Shown here piece by piece: positions 9,765 to 19,601 of a DNA stretch of 64,000 bases. The stretch comes from Amygdalobacter nucleatus (GTDB taxonomy: Bacteria > Bacillota > Clostridia > Saccharofermentanales > Fastidiosipilaceae). The stretch is from assembly GCF_029167365.1 (NCBI RefSeq), contig NZ_JARFNM010000001.1, positions 1,108,001-1,172,000 of the forward strand, read 5' to 3'. Both the position numbers and the translations under genes were made by a program. Below the pieces are notes generated by a model, which did not search any database, was not told the DNA's origin, and was given only the letters and a program-made list of their open reading frames with translations. Each line of letters starts with the position of its first letter. Positions within the stretch are counted from its first letter, which is position 1.

Positions 9765-10757
9765 ATGACTGATTTTACTGATACAAATAAAGATGACTTA
9801 ATCAACAATCGCCCACGCATTGCTAAAACTAGCTGGTACAAGGGCAAAATGCCTCGGACAAAGGCACAACTTTTGGCTGAAAGAAAAGCCGAAGCGGCCA
9901 TCATGGACAAAAATGCTGTGGAGCAACAAATTAATAACCGTGAATCAGCTCCAGCACAAGTGCCCTCTCAAGCTGCTTCTATGAATCGCCATAGTTCAAT
10001 CAAATATGTGCTTGCTGTAACAAGCGGTAAAGGCGGCGTTGGCAAATCAATGCTCGTCTCTACTTTGGCTGTTTCATTACAAAATTTAGGCTTAAAAGTC
10101 GGCATTTTGGACGCTGACGTTACAGGTCCATCTATCCCGCAAGCTTTCGGCTTACAAGAGCAAGCCTACGCTTCTTCCTTAGGCTTAATGCCAGAAGAAA
10201 GTGATAATGGCATTAAAGTTATGTCAGTAAATTTGATTCTAGATAATAAGAGCGATCCAATTGCTTGGCGGGCGCCGATAATCAATACCGCTATCAAGCA
10301 ATTCTGGTCAGATGTGGTCTGGGGAGATTTGGACATTCTGTTAATTGATATGCCACCTGGAACAGGTGATGTTCCTTTGACTGTCTTTCAGGCCATTCCG
10401 ATTACAGCAGCCATTGTCGTATCATCGCCACAATTGTTAGTACAGACGATTGTCGAAAAGTCAATCAAGCTCTTAGACAAACTCAAAGTGCCACTGATGG
10501 CAATTGTTGAAAATTTCGCTTACTTTGAGTGTCCTAATTGCAATTTGCATACTGAATTATATGGGCCATCACAATTAAAGACGTTAAATGCTGATAATAA
10601 GGCTAATTTGACATGGCAAATTCCAATTTTGCCAGACTTAGCTAAGCAAATTGACGCTGGCACTATAAGCAGCTATCGTAATGACCATTTCTATAATTTG
10701 GCTCGGCAAATCTACGCTTGTTTGCAAGATAATTACGGTCAACTTAATCAAGTGTGA
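9765..10757 (+). CDS. mrp: Mrp/NBP35-family ATP-binding protein
   Basis: Scaffold or carrier ATPase for iron-sulfur cluster assembly, or a related Mrp function. A deviant Walker A motif SGKGGVGKS lies at about residue 86-94, followed by DADVTGPS and the DMPPGTGD switch. A CPNC motif near residue 256 is the expected cluster-binding pair. The N-terminal ~80 residues are a charged extension. I place the start at the ATG at 9765, preceded by GAGG, rather than an in-frame TTG at 9744. Transcribed divergently from argS; its 3' end abuts the convergent YdcF-like gene. Confidence 0.92.
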   Translation: MTDFTDTNKDDLINNRPRIAKTSWYKGKMPRTKAQLLAERKAEAAIMDKNAVEQQINNRESAPAQVPSQAASMNRHSSIKYVLAVTSGKGGVGKSMLVSTLAVSLQNLGLKVGILDADVTGPSIPQAFGLQEQAYASSLGLMPEESDNGIKVMSVNLILDNKSDPIAWRAPIINTAIKQFWSDVVWGDLDILLIDMPPGTGDVPLTVFQAIPITAAIVVSSPQLLVQTIVEKSIKLLDKLKVPLMAIVENFAYFECPNCNLHTELYGPSQLKTLNADNKANLTWQIPILPDLAKQIDAGTISSYRNDHFYNLARQIYACLQDNYGQLNQV

Positions 10758-10758
10758 G

Positions 10759-11502
10759 TTAATTAGCAAAATTCAAATCAATATAAATGTTGATGACTGC
10801 TTTCACGCGACTTAGAGCCTCACGTACGAAATTGTATACTTGGGTTGGCCAACTGAAGTTATAACTATCAGCTGGGAAGCCATAAGCTCTGAGCTCTAAT
10901 TTGCGTGCCAAAAAGCAGGCACGTGGTAAATGATATTCGCTTGTAACGATTAACAGAGTCTCATTGGCGTAATTAGTTTGGTAGTTTTGACAAGATTTCA
11001 AAGTATTGATCCCTTCTTTGTCGAGGATGATTTTTTGCTCATTGACACCCAATTTATGTAAATAATTAGCCATAGCTTTAGCTTCATCATAATTCTTAGC
11101 ATGGCTACCTGAAACAATTATCTTTAATTCTGGCTTATCCTCTACTTGGCTATTTGAGCTATTTGTTTCAACACAAGCTATACATTTCAAACTATTTGTC
11201 TGTTGCTTGGCTTGAGTAAGGTAAATATAGGCCTGATAAGCTGCATCTAGACGTTGTTTTAATAAGGGTGATACAGTCCCATCTGGATATACTCTCGCAC
11301 CTAAAACCATAATCTTGTCCACATTCAGGCCAGAAAGTGATTGTAAATCAGGTTCAATGTAGGGTTTGCTTAGTTTATGGACAAGTGAAAATGCTGCTAG
11401 GCAAAGCAGGCTAACTAAAAAAGTTAGGCATACAAATAAAGCAAGCAACCTAGAGATTACTCGCTTTAGATGACAATTGTATTTTCTAATACGCCCTAAC
11501 AT
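10759..11502 (-). CDS. YdcF/SanA-like DUF218 membrane-anchored protein
   Basis: One N-terminal membrane segment (about residues 14-40) is followed by an extracytoplasmic DUF218 domain: MVLGARVYPDG, LKQRLDAA, an SGS element, then EAKAMANYL and TLKSCQNY, matching the SanA/YdcF/ElyC fold. The family is linked to envelope integrity, but enzymatic activity is undefined. The ATG overlaps the TAA of the upstream small gene (TAATG), so the two are translationally coupled. Confidence 0.82.
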   Translation of the reverse strand: MLGRIRKYNCHLKRVISRLLALFVCLTFLVSLLCLAAFSLVHKLSKPYIEPDLQSLSGLNVDKIMVLGARVYPDGTVSPLLKQRLDAAYQAYIYLTQAKQQTNSLKCIACVETNSSNSQVEDKPELKIIVSGSHAKNYDEAKAMANYLHKLGVNEQKIILDKEGINTLKSCQNYQTNYANETLLIVTSEYHLPRACFLARKLELRAYGFPADSYNFSWPTQVYNFVREALSRVKAVINIYIDLNFAN

Positions 11503-11903
11503 TATTTCTTACTTTTGGAACAGGAAGAAGTCTTCTTAGTAGTTTTGCTCTTGCAAGTTGTTTTCTCACTTGCTTTAGCTTCAGCCTTAGCTGCCTTGGC
11601 TACCTTAGCTGCTACCTTGACGCTTATCTCTTCTTCATCAGCTTGCAAAATCTCGCCAGCTCTCTCTGCTCCCAATATACGTTGCATCCACTCTGTTGCA
11701 TCTGCCAGAGACAAGCTCAACAACGTTTCCTTAGGATATGGTGACAATGAACCACCCAAACCATATATAAAGTAGTCATGAGCCGCCTTACGATACAGAC
11801 GCTCTTCAAAGCCGTCAGCTGAACAGTATTGACCGACAATCTGCTCACCTATCATTTGGCTCTTTTCAGTATCATAAACTTTGGTTCCGATCTTAGTACG
11901 CAT
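11502..11903 (-). CDS. Small protein with Lys/Ala/Ser-rich C-terminal tail, unknown function
   Basis: Not recognised. Residues 1-95 look globular (start MRTKIGTKVYDTEK, several aromatic residues, no membrane segment). Residues 95-133 are low-complexity, rich in Lys, Ala and Ser with two Cys, suggesting a nucleic-acid-binding or disordered tail. It is the first gene of a two-gene unit with the YdcF-like gene and has its own promoter candidate at 11965-11993. Confidence 0.7.
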   Translation of the reverse strand: MRTKIGTKVYDTEKSQMIGEQIVGQYCSADGFEERLYRKAAHDYFIYGLGGSLSPYPKETLLSLSLADATEWMQRILGAERAGEILQADEEEISVKVAAKVAKAAKAEAKASEKTTCKSKTTKKTSSCSKSKK

Positions 11904-11964
11904 AAGCGCTCCCTCTATTAATCACAAATATTATCCGCAAATATCAATAACTTGCGATAAGTTA

Positions 11965-11993
11965 ATACTAAAAATATTCTTGTGTACTGACAA
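11965..11993 (-). promoter_or_regulatory. Candidate sigma-A promoter for the 11903/11502 gene pair
   Basis: On the minus strand TTGTCA (11988-11993) and TAGTAT (11965-11970) are separated by exactly 17 bp, about 60 bp upstream of the 133-residue gene. The -35 is a 5/6 and the -10 a 4/6 match. Confidence 0.45.
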
Positions 11994-12054
11994 GCTTTTG
12001 CGTAAAATTTCATCATTTTATACAAATTATTCACTTACTTTTCGCTCAATAAAT

Positions 12055-12084
12055 AACAAAAGCCACAGTCAAAGCTGTGGCTTT
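12055..12084 (-). terminator. Intrinsic terminator of rpsT
   Basis: A 10-bp stem (AAAGCCACAG / CTGTGGCTTT) with a 6-nt loop lies 25 bp after the rpsT stop and is followed on the minus strand by TTTGTTATTTATT. Confidence 0.85.
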
Positions 12085-12108
12085 AATATTCTCTAAATCG
12101 AAACTCAA

Positions 12109-12372
12109 TTACTGAGCTTGACGGTTAAGGGCTTTTTGCAAACGAGAAACACGACGTGCAGCTGTGTTCTTGTTCATCTTACCTTGACCAGCTAACTTAT
12201 CAATCTGCTTCTGTGCTTCACGAACTAAGTCTAAAGCGCCTTCACTAGCTGTAGAAACGGCAACATGGGCTTTCTTGATGGCCGTGCGAACTTCGCTCTT
12301 CTTATTCTTATTGACTTCAGTCTTCTTTTCATTGATACTGACGCGCTTGATAGCTTGTTTAAGATTAGGCAT
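12109..12372 (-). CDS. rpsT: 30S ribosomal protein S20
   Basis: A primary 16S rRNA-binding protein of the small subunit. The 87-residue, very basic sequence begins MPNLKQAIKRV and contains the family NKNKKSEVRTAIKKA and GKMNKNTAARRVSRL segments. A strong AAAGGAGGTGT ribosome binding site precedes the ATG. It is monocistronic, with its own promoter (12418-12446) and terminator (12055-12084). Confidence 0.97.
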   Translation of the reverse strand: MPNLKQAIKRVSINEKKTEVNKNKKSEVRTAIKKAHVAVSTASEGALDLVREAQKQIDKLAGQGKMNKNTAARRVSRLQKALNRQAQ

Positions 12373-12417
12373 GTTTTACACCTCCTTTGTTGACGTTACT
12401 AACATAAATGCTGACAT

Positions 12418-12446
12418 ATTATAGCACCTTGCTACAAATTTGGCAA
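12418..12446 (-). promoter_or_regulatory. Strong sigma-A promoter for rpsT
   Basis: TTGCCA (12441-12446) and TATAAT (12418-12423), 17 bp apart, with an extended TGC just before the -10, about 45 bp upstream of the rpsT ATG on the minus strand. Confidence 0.8.
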
Positions 12447-12506
12447 ATTAAAGTCGGTAGTTTGACAGTTGAGAAACGAAGTGAAAATGTAAACATTCGG
12501 AAAATT

Positions 12507-12530
12507 AGGGCTAAAAGCCCTCTTTTTTTG
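12507..12530 (+). terminator. Terminator-like hairpin at the edge of the IS remnant
   Basis: AGGGCT / AGCCCT with a 3-nt loop followed by CTTTTTTT on plus. No plus-strand gene precedes it, so it probably belongs to the end of the decayed insertion sequence, where it would block read-in transcription. Confidence 0.55.
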
Positions 12531-12534
12531 TCAA

Positions 12535-13761
12535 ATTTCTATTCGTATTGGCAACAAGACCACTACAATATCTGTTGAAAGACTTGGTAGTATCGATGAA
12601 ATTAAAGCTAGATGTGGTGACCAAGATCCTATTGAATGGGCTAAAGAGTATACGCGCAAACTAACTATCGCTGAAAAAGATGCTAATAAAGGCATTTTGC
12701 TTAAATATTCTGCTTCCTTTCTTATCGACAAGAACATTCGTCGTTCTTGTAATGTTGGCTACCTCTTCCTTAAAGATATTTACTACAGCCTTGCTTTAGA
12801 CAAAATCTGTAACGCTATTTCTGAAAAATACAAATTCTCTTATGACCTTAACGACATCTTTTCCATGCTTGTTTATTCAAGAATTATCTCGCCTGGCTCT
12901 AAGGTTTCTTCGCTTGAAAGTTCTAAATTATTTTTAGAACAGCCTAAATGTGAATTACACCAAATTTACGGGGCGCTTGAATTTATTTCTAAAGAAAATG
13001 ATTTCTTCCAATCCACTCTTTATAACAACTCTCTAAAACTCATTCCTCGCAATAGTGACGTTCTCTATTACGATTGCACTAATTATTATTTTGAAATTGA
13101 AAATGAAGATGACTTTAGAAAATACGGTATTTACAAGGAACACCTCCCTAATCCTATTGTGCAAATGGGAATGTTTATGGATGCTAATGGTATTCCTCTG
13201 ACATTCTCTATGTTTAACGGCAACCAAAATGAGCAGCCTTCTATGACTGCTCTTGAAAGAAAGGTTGTTAGAGATTTCAATACTTCTAATTTTATTGTCT
13301 GTACTGATGCTGGTCTTTCGTCAACAGACAACAGAAAATTCAACAATATTCAAGGCAGAAAATTTGTTTGCACTCAGTCTATTAATAAGCTCAAAGGTTT
13401 TATTAAAGATTTCTGTTTAGACAATGATGGCTGGCATTTACCTAATAGCGACAGGAATTACAAATTAAACGAAATTAATGAGATTGCTGATTTTGACAAA
13501 ATTTTCTACAAAGACAGATGGATTAACGAAAATGGCCTTGAACAGCATTTAATTGTCACTTATTCTGTGAAATACCGTGATTACCAACGCAATATTAGGC
13601 AAAAGCAACTCGATAGAGCTTTTAACTTGGTGAATTCTAAAGCTAATTTAGAAAAAGCTAAGCCTAACGATCCTAAAATAGCTGGCCAAAGTCAAACGAG
13701 CAACTTAAAAATGCCCATAAACCCACTAAATAAGCCAACTTTTCTAACATGTAAAGCATAA
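12535..13761 (+). pseudogene. IS1634-like transposase remnant, truncated at both ends
   Basis: A plus-strand reading frame recognisable as an IS1634-type DDE transposase. Homology-like sequence begins near 12535 (IRIGNKTTTISVERLG) without an ATG or ribosome binding site; an internal TTG at 12697 is only a formal start. The first two catalytic aspartates are present: YYDCTNYYFE near 13072 and CTDAGLSS near 13305. After the conserved KPNDP (about 13676) the frame runs into unrelated sequence and stops, so the C-terminal third with the catalytic glutamate is missing. It cannot be an active transposase. Base composition is AT-rich with little of the leucine and alanine bias of the neighbours, consistent with acquisition. 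Confidence 0.85.
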
Positions 13762-13772
13762 TTTACATAGAA

Positions 13773-15596
13773 TCACATTAAATCCAGTTCAGAGATATCT
13801 GCTTCACAGCAATTTGTAATAATTTTCAAAGCTGTCTTTAGGCCATCGACAGCAGCCGAACTTATACCGCCAGCATAGCCAGCGCCTTCCCCGCAAGGAT
13901 ACAAGCCCATAGCTGAAACTGCCATCAAGGAATCTTTGTCACGTTCAATTCTAAGTGGCGCTGAAGTCCTTGTCTCTGGGGCAATCAAATTACTCTTGCT
14001 AGAAGCAAAACAGTGCATTTGCTTATTCAACTTTAAGATGCCTTTCGCTAGCGCCCTGGTTATTATAGCTGGATATAATTGACTTAAATCCTTTGCCACT
14101 ACCCCTGGTAGATAACTTGGCTTAACATCTAATTGGCAAAGTTCGTGTAAGACTTTATCAGCCTTAACAACTTGTAAATTCTCAGCAAAGTCAGTTTCTT
14201 TGAATAAGGCCGCTTTATCTACTTGGTTCAAACTCTTTTCGACAAAGTCACACACTTTCATATATGGAGCATTGTATGAGCCTATCATCTGATATGCAGC
14301 CTGTTCAACTTGAGCTTGGAAATTCATCCCGGCAAACAAATCTTCGCCAAAATCTTTGCTATTAACAGCACAGATAACAGCTGCATTGGCATTTTCGGCT
14401 GCTCGCTCCTGATAACTCATGCCATTTACACAAAGTGCGCCTGACTCAGATGCACTTGCAATTACCTCGCCACCTGGACACATGCAGAAAGTATAAACAC
14501 GCCTTTCTTCGCCATCGACATCAACTTTACATGCCAAATGATATTCAGCTGGGCCTAATAATTCTGTGAGCAAATTCTCATAATCAGGGCCATACTGCAC
14601 CAAATTAACAGCTTTTTGCTTCTGTTCAATACGGAAGCCTACGGCAAACGCTTTAGCGCTTAACTTCTGACCTTTAGCGTACAAAAGATGATAAAGGTCT
14701 CTAGCACTATGCCCTGGGGCCAAAATAAGTTGTGTACAAACAATTTTCTCACGAGTTGAATCAGCCTTTTCAACTGTAATTGAGCGTAAATTGGGCTCTA
14801 ACTCAATATCGACTAACTTCGTGCTAAATCTAACTTCGCCACCTAAAGCAATGATATGTTGCCGAATTTGCTTAATTATTGGCCTTAGCTTGTCTGTGCC
14901 AACATGCGGATTTTGCCGCCAAAGAATACTCTTATCAGCTCCAAAACTAACTAATACATCCAAAACCAAGCTTAAAAGGTCATCCTTGATTCTCGTACCT
15001 AATTTGCCATCTGAGAAGCAGCCTGCGCCACCTTCACCGAACTGAGCGTTGGAATTTGGGTTGAACTTGCCTTCAGTTTGTAAAAGTTGAAAATCTTTAA
15101 CGCGCTTGTCAATTGCCTCGCCTCGCTCTATGACTATTGGTTTTAAGCCTGCCTCTGCCAACAATAAAGCAGCAAAGATGCCAGCTGGGCCAAAGCCAAC
15201 AACAATCGGTCGCTTAGAATCTGAATTTGCAAGATAGGCTGCACTTCTCTCTCCAAAAGCGCTTAATTTGGCCTGCACTTTTGACCAAACATAATTCGCC
15301 GCTTCACAAGTGACAATATTCTTTTCTAGTAATTGCCGTAAAAGTGTATGACCAGCTATCTCTTCCAAATTAGGCAAAGCCAACTTGTAAATAAAGCTAG
15401 CTTGCATTTTTTTGCGCAAATCAAGCGAACGCTTAAGCACCGTATACTCAAGCTTGACTAGCTCTTTTTTGGCCAACATCGTTAAAAGCTTTTTGTGCAA
15501 TTCCAACTCAATTGCTTTGCTTTCACCTAGTTGCTTAATTTTATCAAGACTAACTTTTAATGATCCGATTGTGTAATTCTGTTTTTTTTCACTCAT
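13773..15596 (-). CDS. FAD-dependent dehydrogenase, COG2509 type
   Basis: A 607-residue flavoprotein. An N-terminal ~100-residue alpha/beta domain precedes the FAD-binding GFGPAGIFAALLLAEAG motif (about residue 134), then the family-specific block NAQFGEGGAGCFSDGKLGTR. A C-terminal GEGAGYAGGISSAAVDG segment matches the family's cofactor-closing motif. The reaction is not established for this widespread uncharacterised family; precursors of glutathione-reductase-like flavoproteins are relatives. No clear ribosome binding site precedes the ATG. It lies downstream of nox, separated by a terminator. Confidence 0.85.
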   Translation of the reverse strand: MSEKKQNYTIGSLKVSLDKIKQLGESKAIELELHKKLLTMLAKKELVKLEYTVLKRSLDLRKKMQASFIYKLALPNLEEIAGHTLLRQLLEKNIVTCEAANYVWSKVQAKLSAFGERSAAYLANSDSKRPIVVGFGPAGIFAALLLAEAGLKPIVIERGEAIDKRVKDFQLLQTEGKFNPNSNAQFGEGGAGCFSDGKLGTRIKDDLLSLVLDVLVSFGADKSILWRQNPHVGTDKLRPIIKQIRQHIIALGGEVRFSTKLVDIELEPNLRSITVEKADSTREKIVCTQLILAPGHSARDLYHLLYAKGQKLSAKAFAVGFRIEQKQKAVNLVQYGPDYENLLTELLGPAEYHLACKVDVDGEERRVYTFCMCPGGEVIASASESGALCVNGMSYQERAAENANAAVICAVNSKDFGEDLFAGMNFQAQVEQAAYQMIGSYNAPYMKVCDFVEKSLNQVDKAALFKETDFAENLQVVKADKVLHELCQLDVKPSYLPGVVAKDLSQLYPAIITRALAKGILKLNKQMHCFASSKSNLIAPETRTSAPLRIERDKDSLMAVSAMGLYPCGEGAGYAGGISSAAVDGLKTALKIITNCCEADISELDLM

Positions 15597-15617
15597 GTTA
15601 ATTATGATATGTTATTT

Positions 15618-15662
15618 AAGGCAAAAAGCAAAGCCGACACAGTATTATCACTATGCCGGCTT
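15618..15662 (-). terminator. Intrinsic terminator downstream of nox
   Basis: On minus AAGCCGGCATAGT pairs imperfectly with ACTGTGTCGGCTT around a 6-nt loop, followed by TGCTTTTTGC. It separates nox from the COG2509 gene. Confidence 0.7.
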
Positions 15663-15714
15663 AAATATTCTGCCTAATTCAGTCAAGCTAATAGGGCTAT
15701 TTAACCTATATAGC

Positions 15715-17061
15715 TTATTTAGCTGTATAAGCAGCCATTGTGATGTAGTTGTAGGGCTTGTTGAAATGTGGCAAGAAGAAAATATCTGTCAAAGCTAAAC
15801 GATCAATCGTGATTTTCTCTTGAATAGCCAATGAGAACAGATGGATACCCATGCTCATATCGTACTTAGAAGCCATCTGGCAACCAATTACTTGGCGATT
15901 GTCTTTGCGATAGACGATACGAATCTTAACTTTCTGATTCTCAACTTCCATGAACTCAGGGCGTTGCAAATCTTCGAAATCTGTATACAAAGCTTCGATA
16001 CCTAACTTCTCAGCTCGTTCAGCTGTTAAACCAGTTGAAACCATCTTCAAGTCATAGATGTTGATACCGTTAGAACCCTGAACACCGATGGACTCAATCT
16101 TGGTGCCACCAACATTATGAGCTGCTACTAAGCCACTTCTAACAGCATTAGTTGCTAGAGCAATATAAGTCCAAGCCTCTTGAGCGTTATCATAAATTGT
16201 AGCGCAGTCGCCAACGGCATAAATGTCTTTATCACTTGTCTGTTGATGACGATCAACAATATAAGCACCGTTTCTGAATGTTTCAAGTTGGTCACGCATC
16301 AAGACTGTATTAGGTTTGAAACCGATAGCCAAAACAGCCATATCGCAAGCATGTTCAGCTTTATCTGTGACAACTTTGGTCAAGATGCCATTTTCGCCAG
16401 CAAATTTGACAATTTTTTCATTGAAGCAAAGCTCAATCCCATGCTCTTCTAAGTTTTTATCCATCAAATCAGTAAATGGACGGTCATAATATGTAGATAA
16501 GGAACGATCGGCCATATCGATTAACTTAACTTTTTTGCCATGACGTCTGAAAGCTTCTGCTAGCTCAACACCAACATAGCCAGCGCCAACTACAGCGACT
16601 GTTTCGATCTTTTTGGTAGCTAGAGTGTCAATTGCTAACTTAGCATCTTGATAAATTTTAACGTGTTGAACGTTTTCTAAATCCAAGCCTTCAATACCTG
16701 GAGGATCAATTGGCAGAGAACCTGTGGCTAAAATTAATTTGTCATAGGAGTCAACAATCTCCTTACCACCCTTTAAGCGAACCTTTACAGTTTTGGCCTT
16801 AGGATCAACGTGCAAAACTTCAGCTTCCATATACACCTTGGCACCATTCGCTGTCATTTTCTCAGGGCTGTTATAGAACAAGCCATCGCCGCGACTGATT
16901 TGGCCACCTATCCAAAGGGCCATACCGCAACCTAAGAAACTGATATTGTTGTTACGGTCATAAACTGTAACTTCACAATCTGGATATGAAGAAGTCAAAG
17001 TGTTAATTGCAGCTGTACCAGCATGATTAGCACCAATTACAATAACTTTTGTTTTTGCCAT
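15715..17061 (-). CDS. nox: NADH oxidase (probably water-forming)
   Basis: FAD/NAD(P)-dependent oxidase of the pyridine nucleotide-disulfide family. The FAD motif VIGANHAGTAA is at the N-terminus. The single redox cysteine is C45 in NISFLGCGMALW, the site that cycles through a sulfenic acid in water-forming NADH oxidases. The NAD-binding GAGYVGVELAEA motif is near residue 160. In anaerobes and lactic bacteria Nox removes oxygen and regenerates NAD. AGAGGAGAG precedes the ATG. CoA-disulfide reductase is a related alternative, but the motif around C45 favours Nox. Confidence 0.88.
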   Translation of the reverse strand: MAKTKVIVIGANHAGTAAINTLTSSYPDCEVTVYDRNNNISFLGCGMALWIGGQISRGDGLFYNSPEKMTANGAKVYMEAEVLHVDPKAKTVKVRLKGGKEIVDSYDKLILATGSLPIDPPGIEGLDLENVQHVKIYQDAKLAIDTLATKKIETVAVVGAGYVGVELAEAFRRHGKKVKLIDMADRSLSTYYDRPFTDLMDKNLEEHGIELCFNEKIVKFAGENGILTKVVTDKAEHACDMAVLAIGFKPNTVLMRDQLETFRNGAYIVDRHQQTSDKDIYAVGDCATIYDNAQEAWTYIALATNAVRSGLVAAHNVGGTKIESIGVQGSNGINIYDLKMVSTGLTAERAEKLGIEALYTDFEDLQRPEFMEVENQKVKIRIVYRKDNRQVIGCQMASKYDMSMGIHLFSLAIQEKITIDRLALTDIFFLPHFNKPYNYITMAAYTAK

Positions 17062-17328
17062 ACTTTCTCTCCTCTAATCTAATCAGGCTATTAAATAGCT
17101 CTAATCCCATATCTATGGTTTATAAATGATTATATTATTATCAGTATAATATTTCTGTGATTTCAGTCGCTTTTTCACAAACAAAAATTTACTATTATGT
17201 ATTAAATTAGATTTACATTATCCAATGCAAAAAATTTGCAAACTAAGGCTCATTTTGCAAACTAAAGGTAACCTAGACATTTGTAATTTCATGCTAAAAT
17301 TGCACTTAACAATTGGAAAGGATATGTC

Positions 17329-18660
17329 ATGGCCATTTTCAAAAATTCTCGTCCCTTAGCTAGTGTTTTAGCAAGCAGTCTGTTATTACTTTCAGCTTGT
17401 CAAATTCAAGCAAGTACCTCGATTAAAATTGACCCCTCTTCAGCACAAGAAGCTAAAGAGCCTAGCATGACTTACGGTGTAAAAGATAACTCGATCTACG
17501 AACAGCCTAAAGTCGTTCGTTACAATCCTTATACAGGTGACAAAAAAGTTATTTTCGAAGCACCTCCTACTCCTAGCAATTTGAATCAACCAGCAAGTGA
17601 TGATATAAGTGACGAGGATATTCCAGTTCCCACCTTGCCCAAAGTTGAAATCAAGCAGCGTCTCTCAGCCAAACTAGCTGATGTGTATGGTGAACAGCGT
17701 AGTGCCATGTTCGATGCCCAAGTAGCAAGCTTAAATTTGCAAGAAAGAAAGGCTGTCGATGCGCTTAGGCACATTATCACGGCGCCATTTGCTAAGAATA
17801 ATACAATCGTTACGCCTTTCTATCTGCCATCTTCCCTATCTTCAACTTGGATAGCTGAACGTTGCTATTATGAACTTAGTCATGAATTAAAAGATAGGCA
17901 AGTTAAATGTAGTGCCTTGGCTGACTTAGCGCAAAAACATTGGCAATACACCCCAAATTGGGCTAGCGTCAACAGTCAATTCATCAGCTACGATGCCTCT
18001 AAACAAGTGTTTAATCTAAAAGATGCAAACGCCTGGTCACAAGCACGCTTCTTAGGAACTGACTTGATTGACCTTTCTATAAAGTCCAATGCGGACAATT
18101 TTTATATAACAGCACATGAAATTAGATATGAAAGCCTTAACAACTTATTGAACAACAATGAGCAAAAATCCATCTTGCGTGACGCTGGCATCATCACTTG
18201 TGGTGATTGGTTGATTGGTTATTATGACAATCGTTTTCCAGAGACGCACGTCAGAAATGGCGGTATAATTTTTGCTAATTATTATTGGCTAGATGCTACA
18301 TGTTATGAATTAGCAGCTGATAGCAACAAAAAAGACTATTATTTGCTCGGTAAAAGCATGGCCATTGGTAATAGCGATAACAAAAGCTATAAGCCACGTC
18401 CTTGCCAACCAGTAGCAAGCAAAAGTATAAACTTCCTACCAGCACAATTGAATTTGAAAGCTAAGGAACATTATCTAGCCGCTGCCTTACCTAAGCGCCC
18501 GCAATTCAATGAACAAGTTGTGGCAAGCTACACTAGCAACGACAAATTGCTTTACTTGAATATCCCATTCAATAACTATGTACTAGCTTTCAGTTTAGAT
18601 AGAGAAAATGCTAAGAAGCCAGCTTTCATTCTGCAAGCGAAGTTAAAGGCAATGAATTAA
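17329..18660 (+). CDS. Predicted lipoprotein, unknown function
   Basis: The N-terminus is a lipoprotein signal peptide with lipobox LLSAC (Cys24), so the mature protein is expected on the outer face of the membrane. The next ~100 residues are low-complexity and acidic; the rest looks globular with many aromatic residues and no motif I recognise. AAAGGA precedes the ATG. Its stop overlaps the stop of the convergent aldose-epimerase-like gene by about 3 bp. Confidence 0.75.
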   Translation: MAIFKNSRPLASVLASSLLLLSACQIQASTSIKIDPSSAQEAKEPSMTYGVKDNSIYEQPKVVRYNPYTGDKKVIFEAPPTPSNLNQPASDDISDEDIPVPTLPKVEIKQRLSAKLADVYGEQRSAMFDAQVASLNLQERKAVDALRHIITAPFAKNNTIVTPFYLPSSLSSTWIAERCYYELSHELKDRQVKCSALADLAQKHWQYTPNWASVNSQFISYDASKQVFNLKDANAWSQARFLGTDLIDLSIKSNADNFYITAHEIRYESLNNLLNNNEQKSILRDAGIITCGDWLIGYYDNRFPETHVRNGGIIFANYYWLDATCYELAADSNKKDYYLLGKSMAIGNSDNKSYKPRPCQPVASKSINFLPAQLNLKAKEHYLAAALPKRPQFNEQVVASYTSNDKLLYLNIPFNNYVLAFSLDRENAKKPAFILQAKLKAMN

Positions 18661-19571
18661 ATTAAAGCTTGAGCTATATACTCTAAGGTGCATGTGGATT
18701 TGGGCTCTAGCTTTATGCGATCTTGCCACTTCTCCAAATCACAAACTTGGCCATCTAAGCCAACGGAACTGGACCATGGCTCTAGGCAGATAAAGTCGCT
18801 ACCTGTAAGTGGCTGATAAGGTTGCCAAACGCCCAAAACTGGCAAATTAGAACTTAGGTGTAAGATAGCTTTTTTAGTCTTATTATGAACGAGCTCAATT
18901 TCTGTGCCATTTGTTTGGAAAAACCAACACTGATCTTCGAAATCTTTAACCTGCCATGCCCATAAGTTATCTTTTAATGCCATATTTAAGTTAGCTAAAA
19001 GCAATTGTAAACCACTTAAATAACTAAGCTGCAAGCGTTGAACTTGCTCTTTGTGTGGAAAAGCAAGCGCAAAATCATTAAGTTGACCTAAATTTTCAGG
19101 CAATTTAAAAGCCGGATGGAAACCAGCGGCACAATAAAGCGGCGTCTCTTCCAAATTATAAATTTTTAGAGCTTGTTTAAGTTTGCTACCAGCTAGGTAA
19201 AAATAAGCTTCTAGTTTGAACCTAAACGGATAAAGCTCAAAATCTGCTTTAGTTGATGTATATGTTAAACATAGGCAAGCTTCATTGGCGTGCTTATAAC
19301 TTTTGGCTGCCTCATAAGTAAATTCACGCTCTCTGACAAAGCCATGTTTGGGCATCTTATATTGCTCATGCTTGTAAATATAGCTCTGTTCGTGTAAGCC
19401 ACCTACAAACGGAAAAAGCAAGGGAGCTTGCCCTTGCCATACATGATCAGATTGATGTAGCCATTCTTGTTTCTTAGCTGGCTGCCAGCTTGTAAGTTCA
19501 GCACCCAAAGCCTTGACAGCTAATTTGGCATTATCAGTTTCCAGCGTATAAACTTTAGCATTCACTTGCAT
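18657..19571 (-). CDS. Aldose 1-epimerase-like protein (LacX/GalM superfamily)
   Basis: About 304 residues of galactose-mutarotase fold. Recognisable blocks are LLFPFVGGL, KHGFVRE (His near residue 93) and AAGFHPAFKLP, in the order found in LacX-type proteins. The family interconverts sugar anomers, but substrate cannot be predicted. The ATG at 19571 follows GGGAG; a TTG one codon upstream is formally possible. Lies just downstream of the DUF1002 gene on the same strand, 30 bp apart. Confidence 0.82.
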   Translation of the reverse strand: MQVNAKVYTLETDNAKLAVKALGAELTSWQPAKKQEWLHQSDHVWQGQAPLLFPFVGGLHEQSYIYKHEQYKMPKHGFVREREFTYEAAKSYKHANEACLCLTYTSTKADFELYPFRFKLEAYFYLAGSKLKQALKIYNLEETPLYCAAGFHPAFKLPENLGQLNDFALAFPHKEQVQRLQLSYLSGLQLLLANLNMALKDNLWAWQVKDFEDQCWFFQTNGTEIELVHNKTKKAILHLSSNLPVLGVWQPYQPLTGSDFICLEPWSSSVGLDGQVCDLEKWQDRIKLEPKSTCTLEYIAQALI

Positions 19572-19601
19572 CAATTAAGCTCCCTTGTTTGCATTTACAG
19601 C

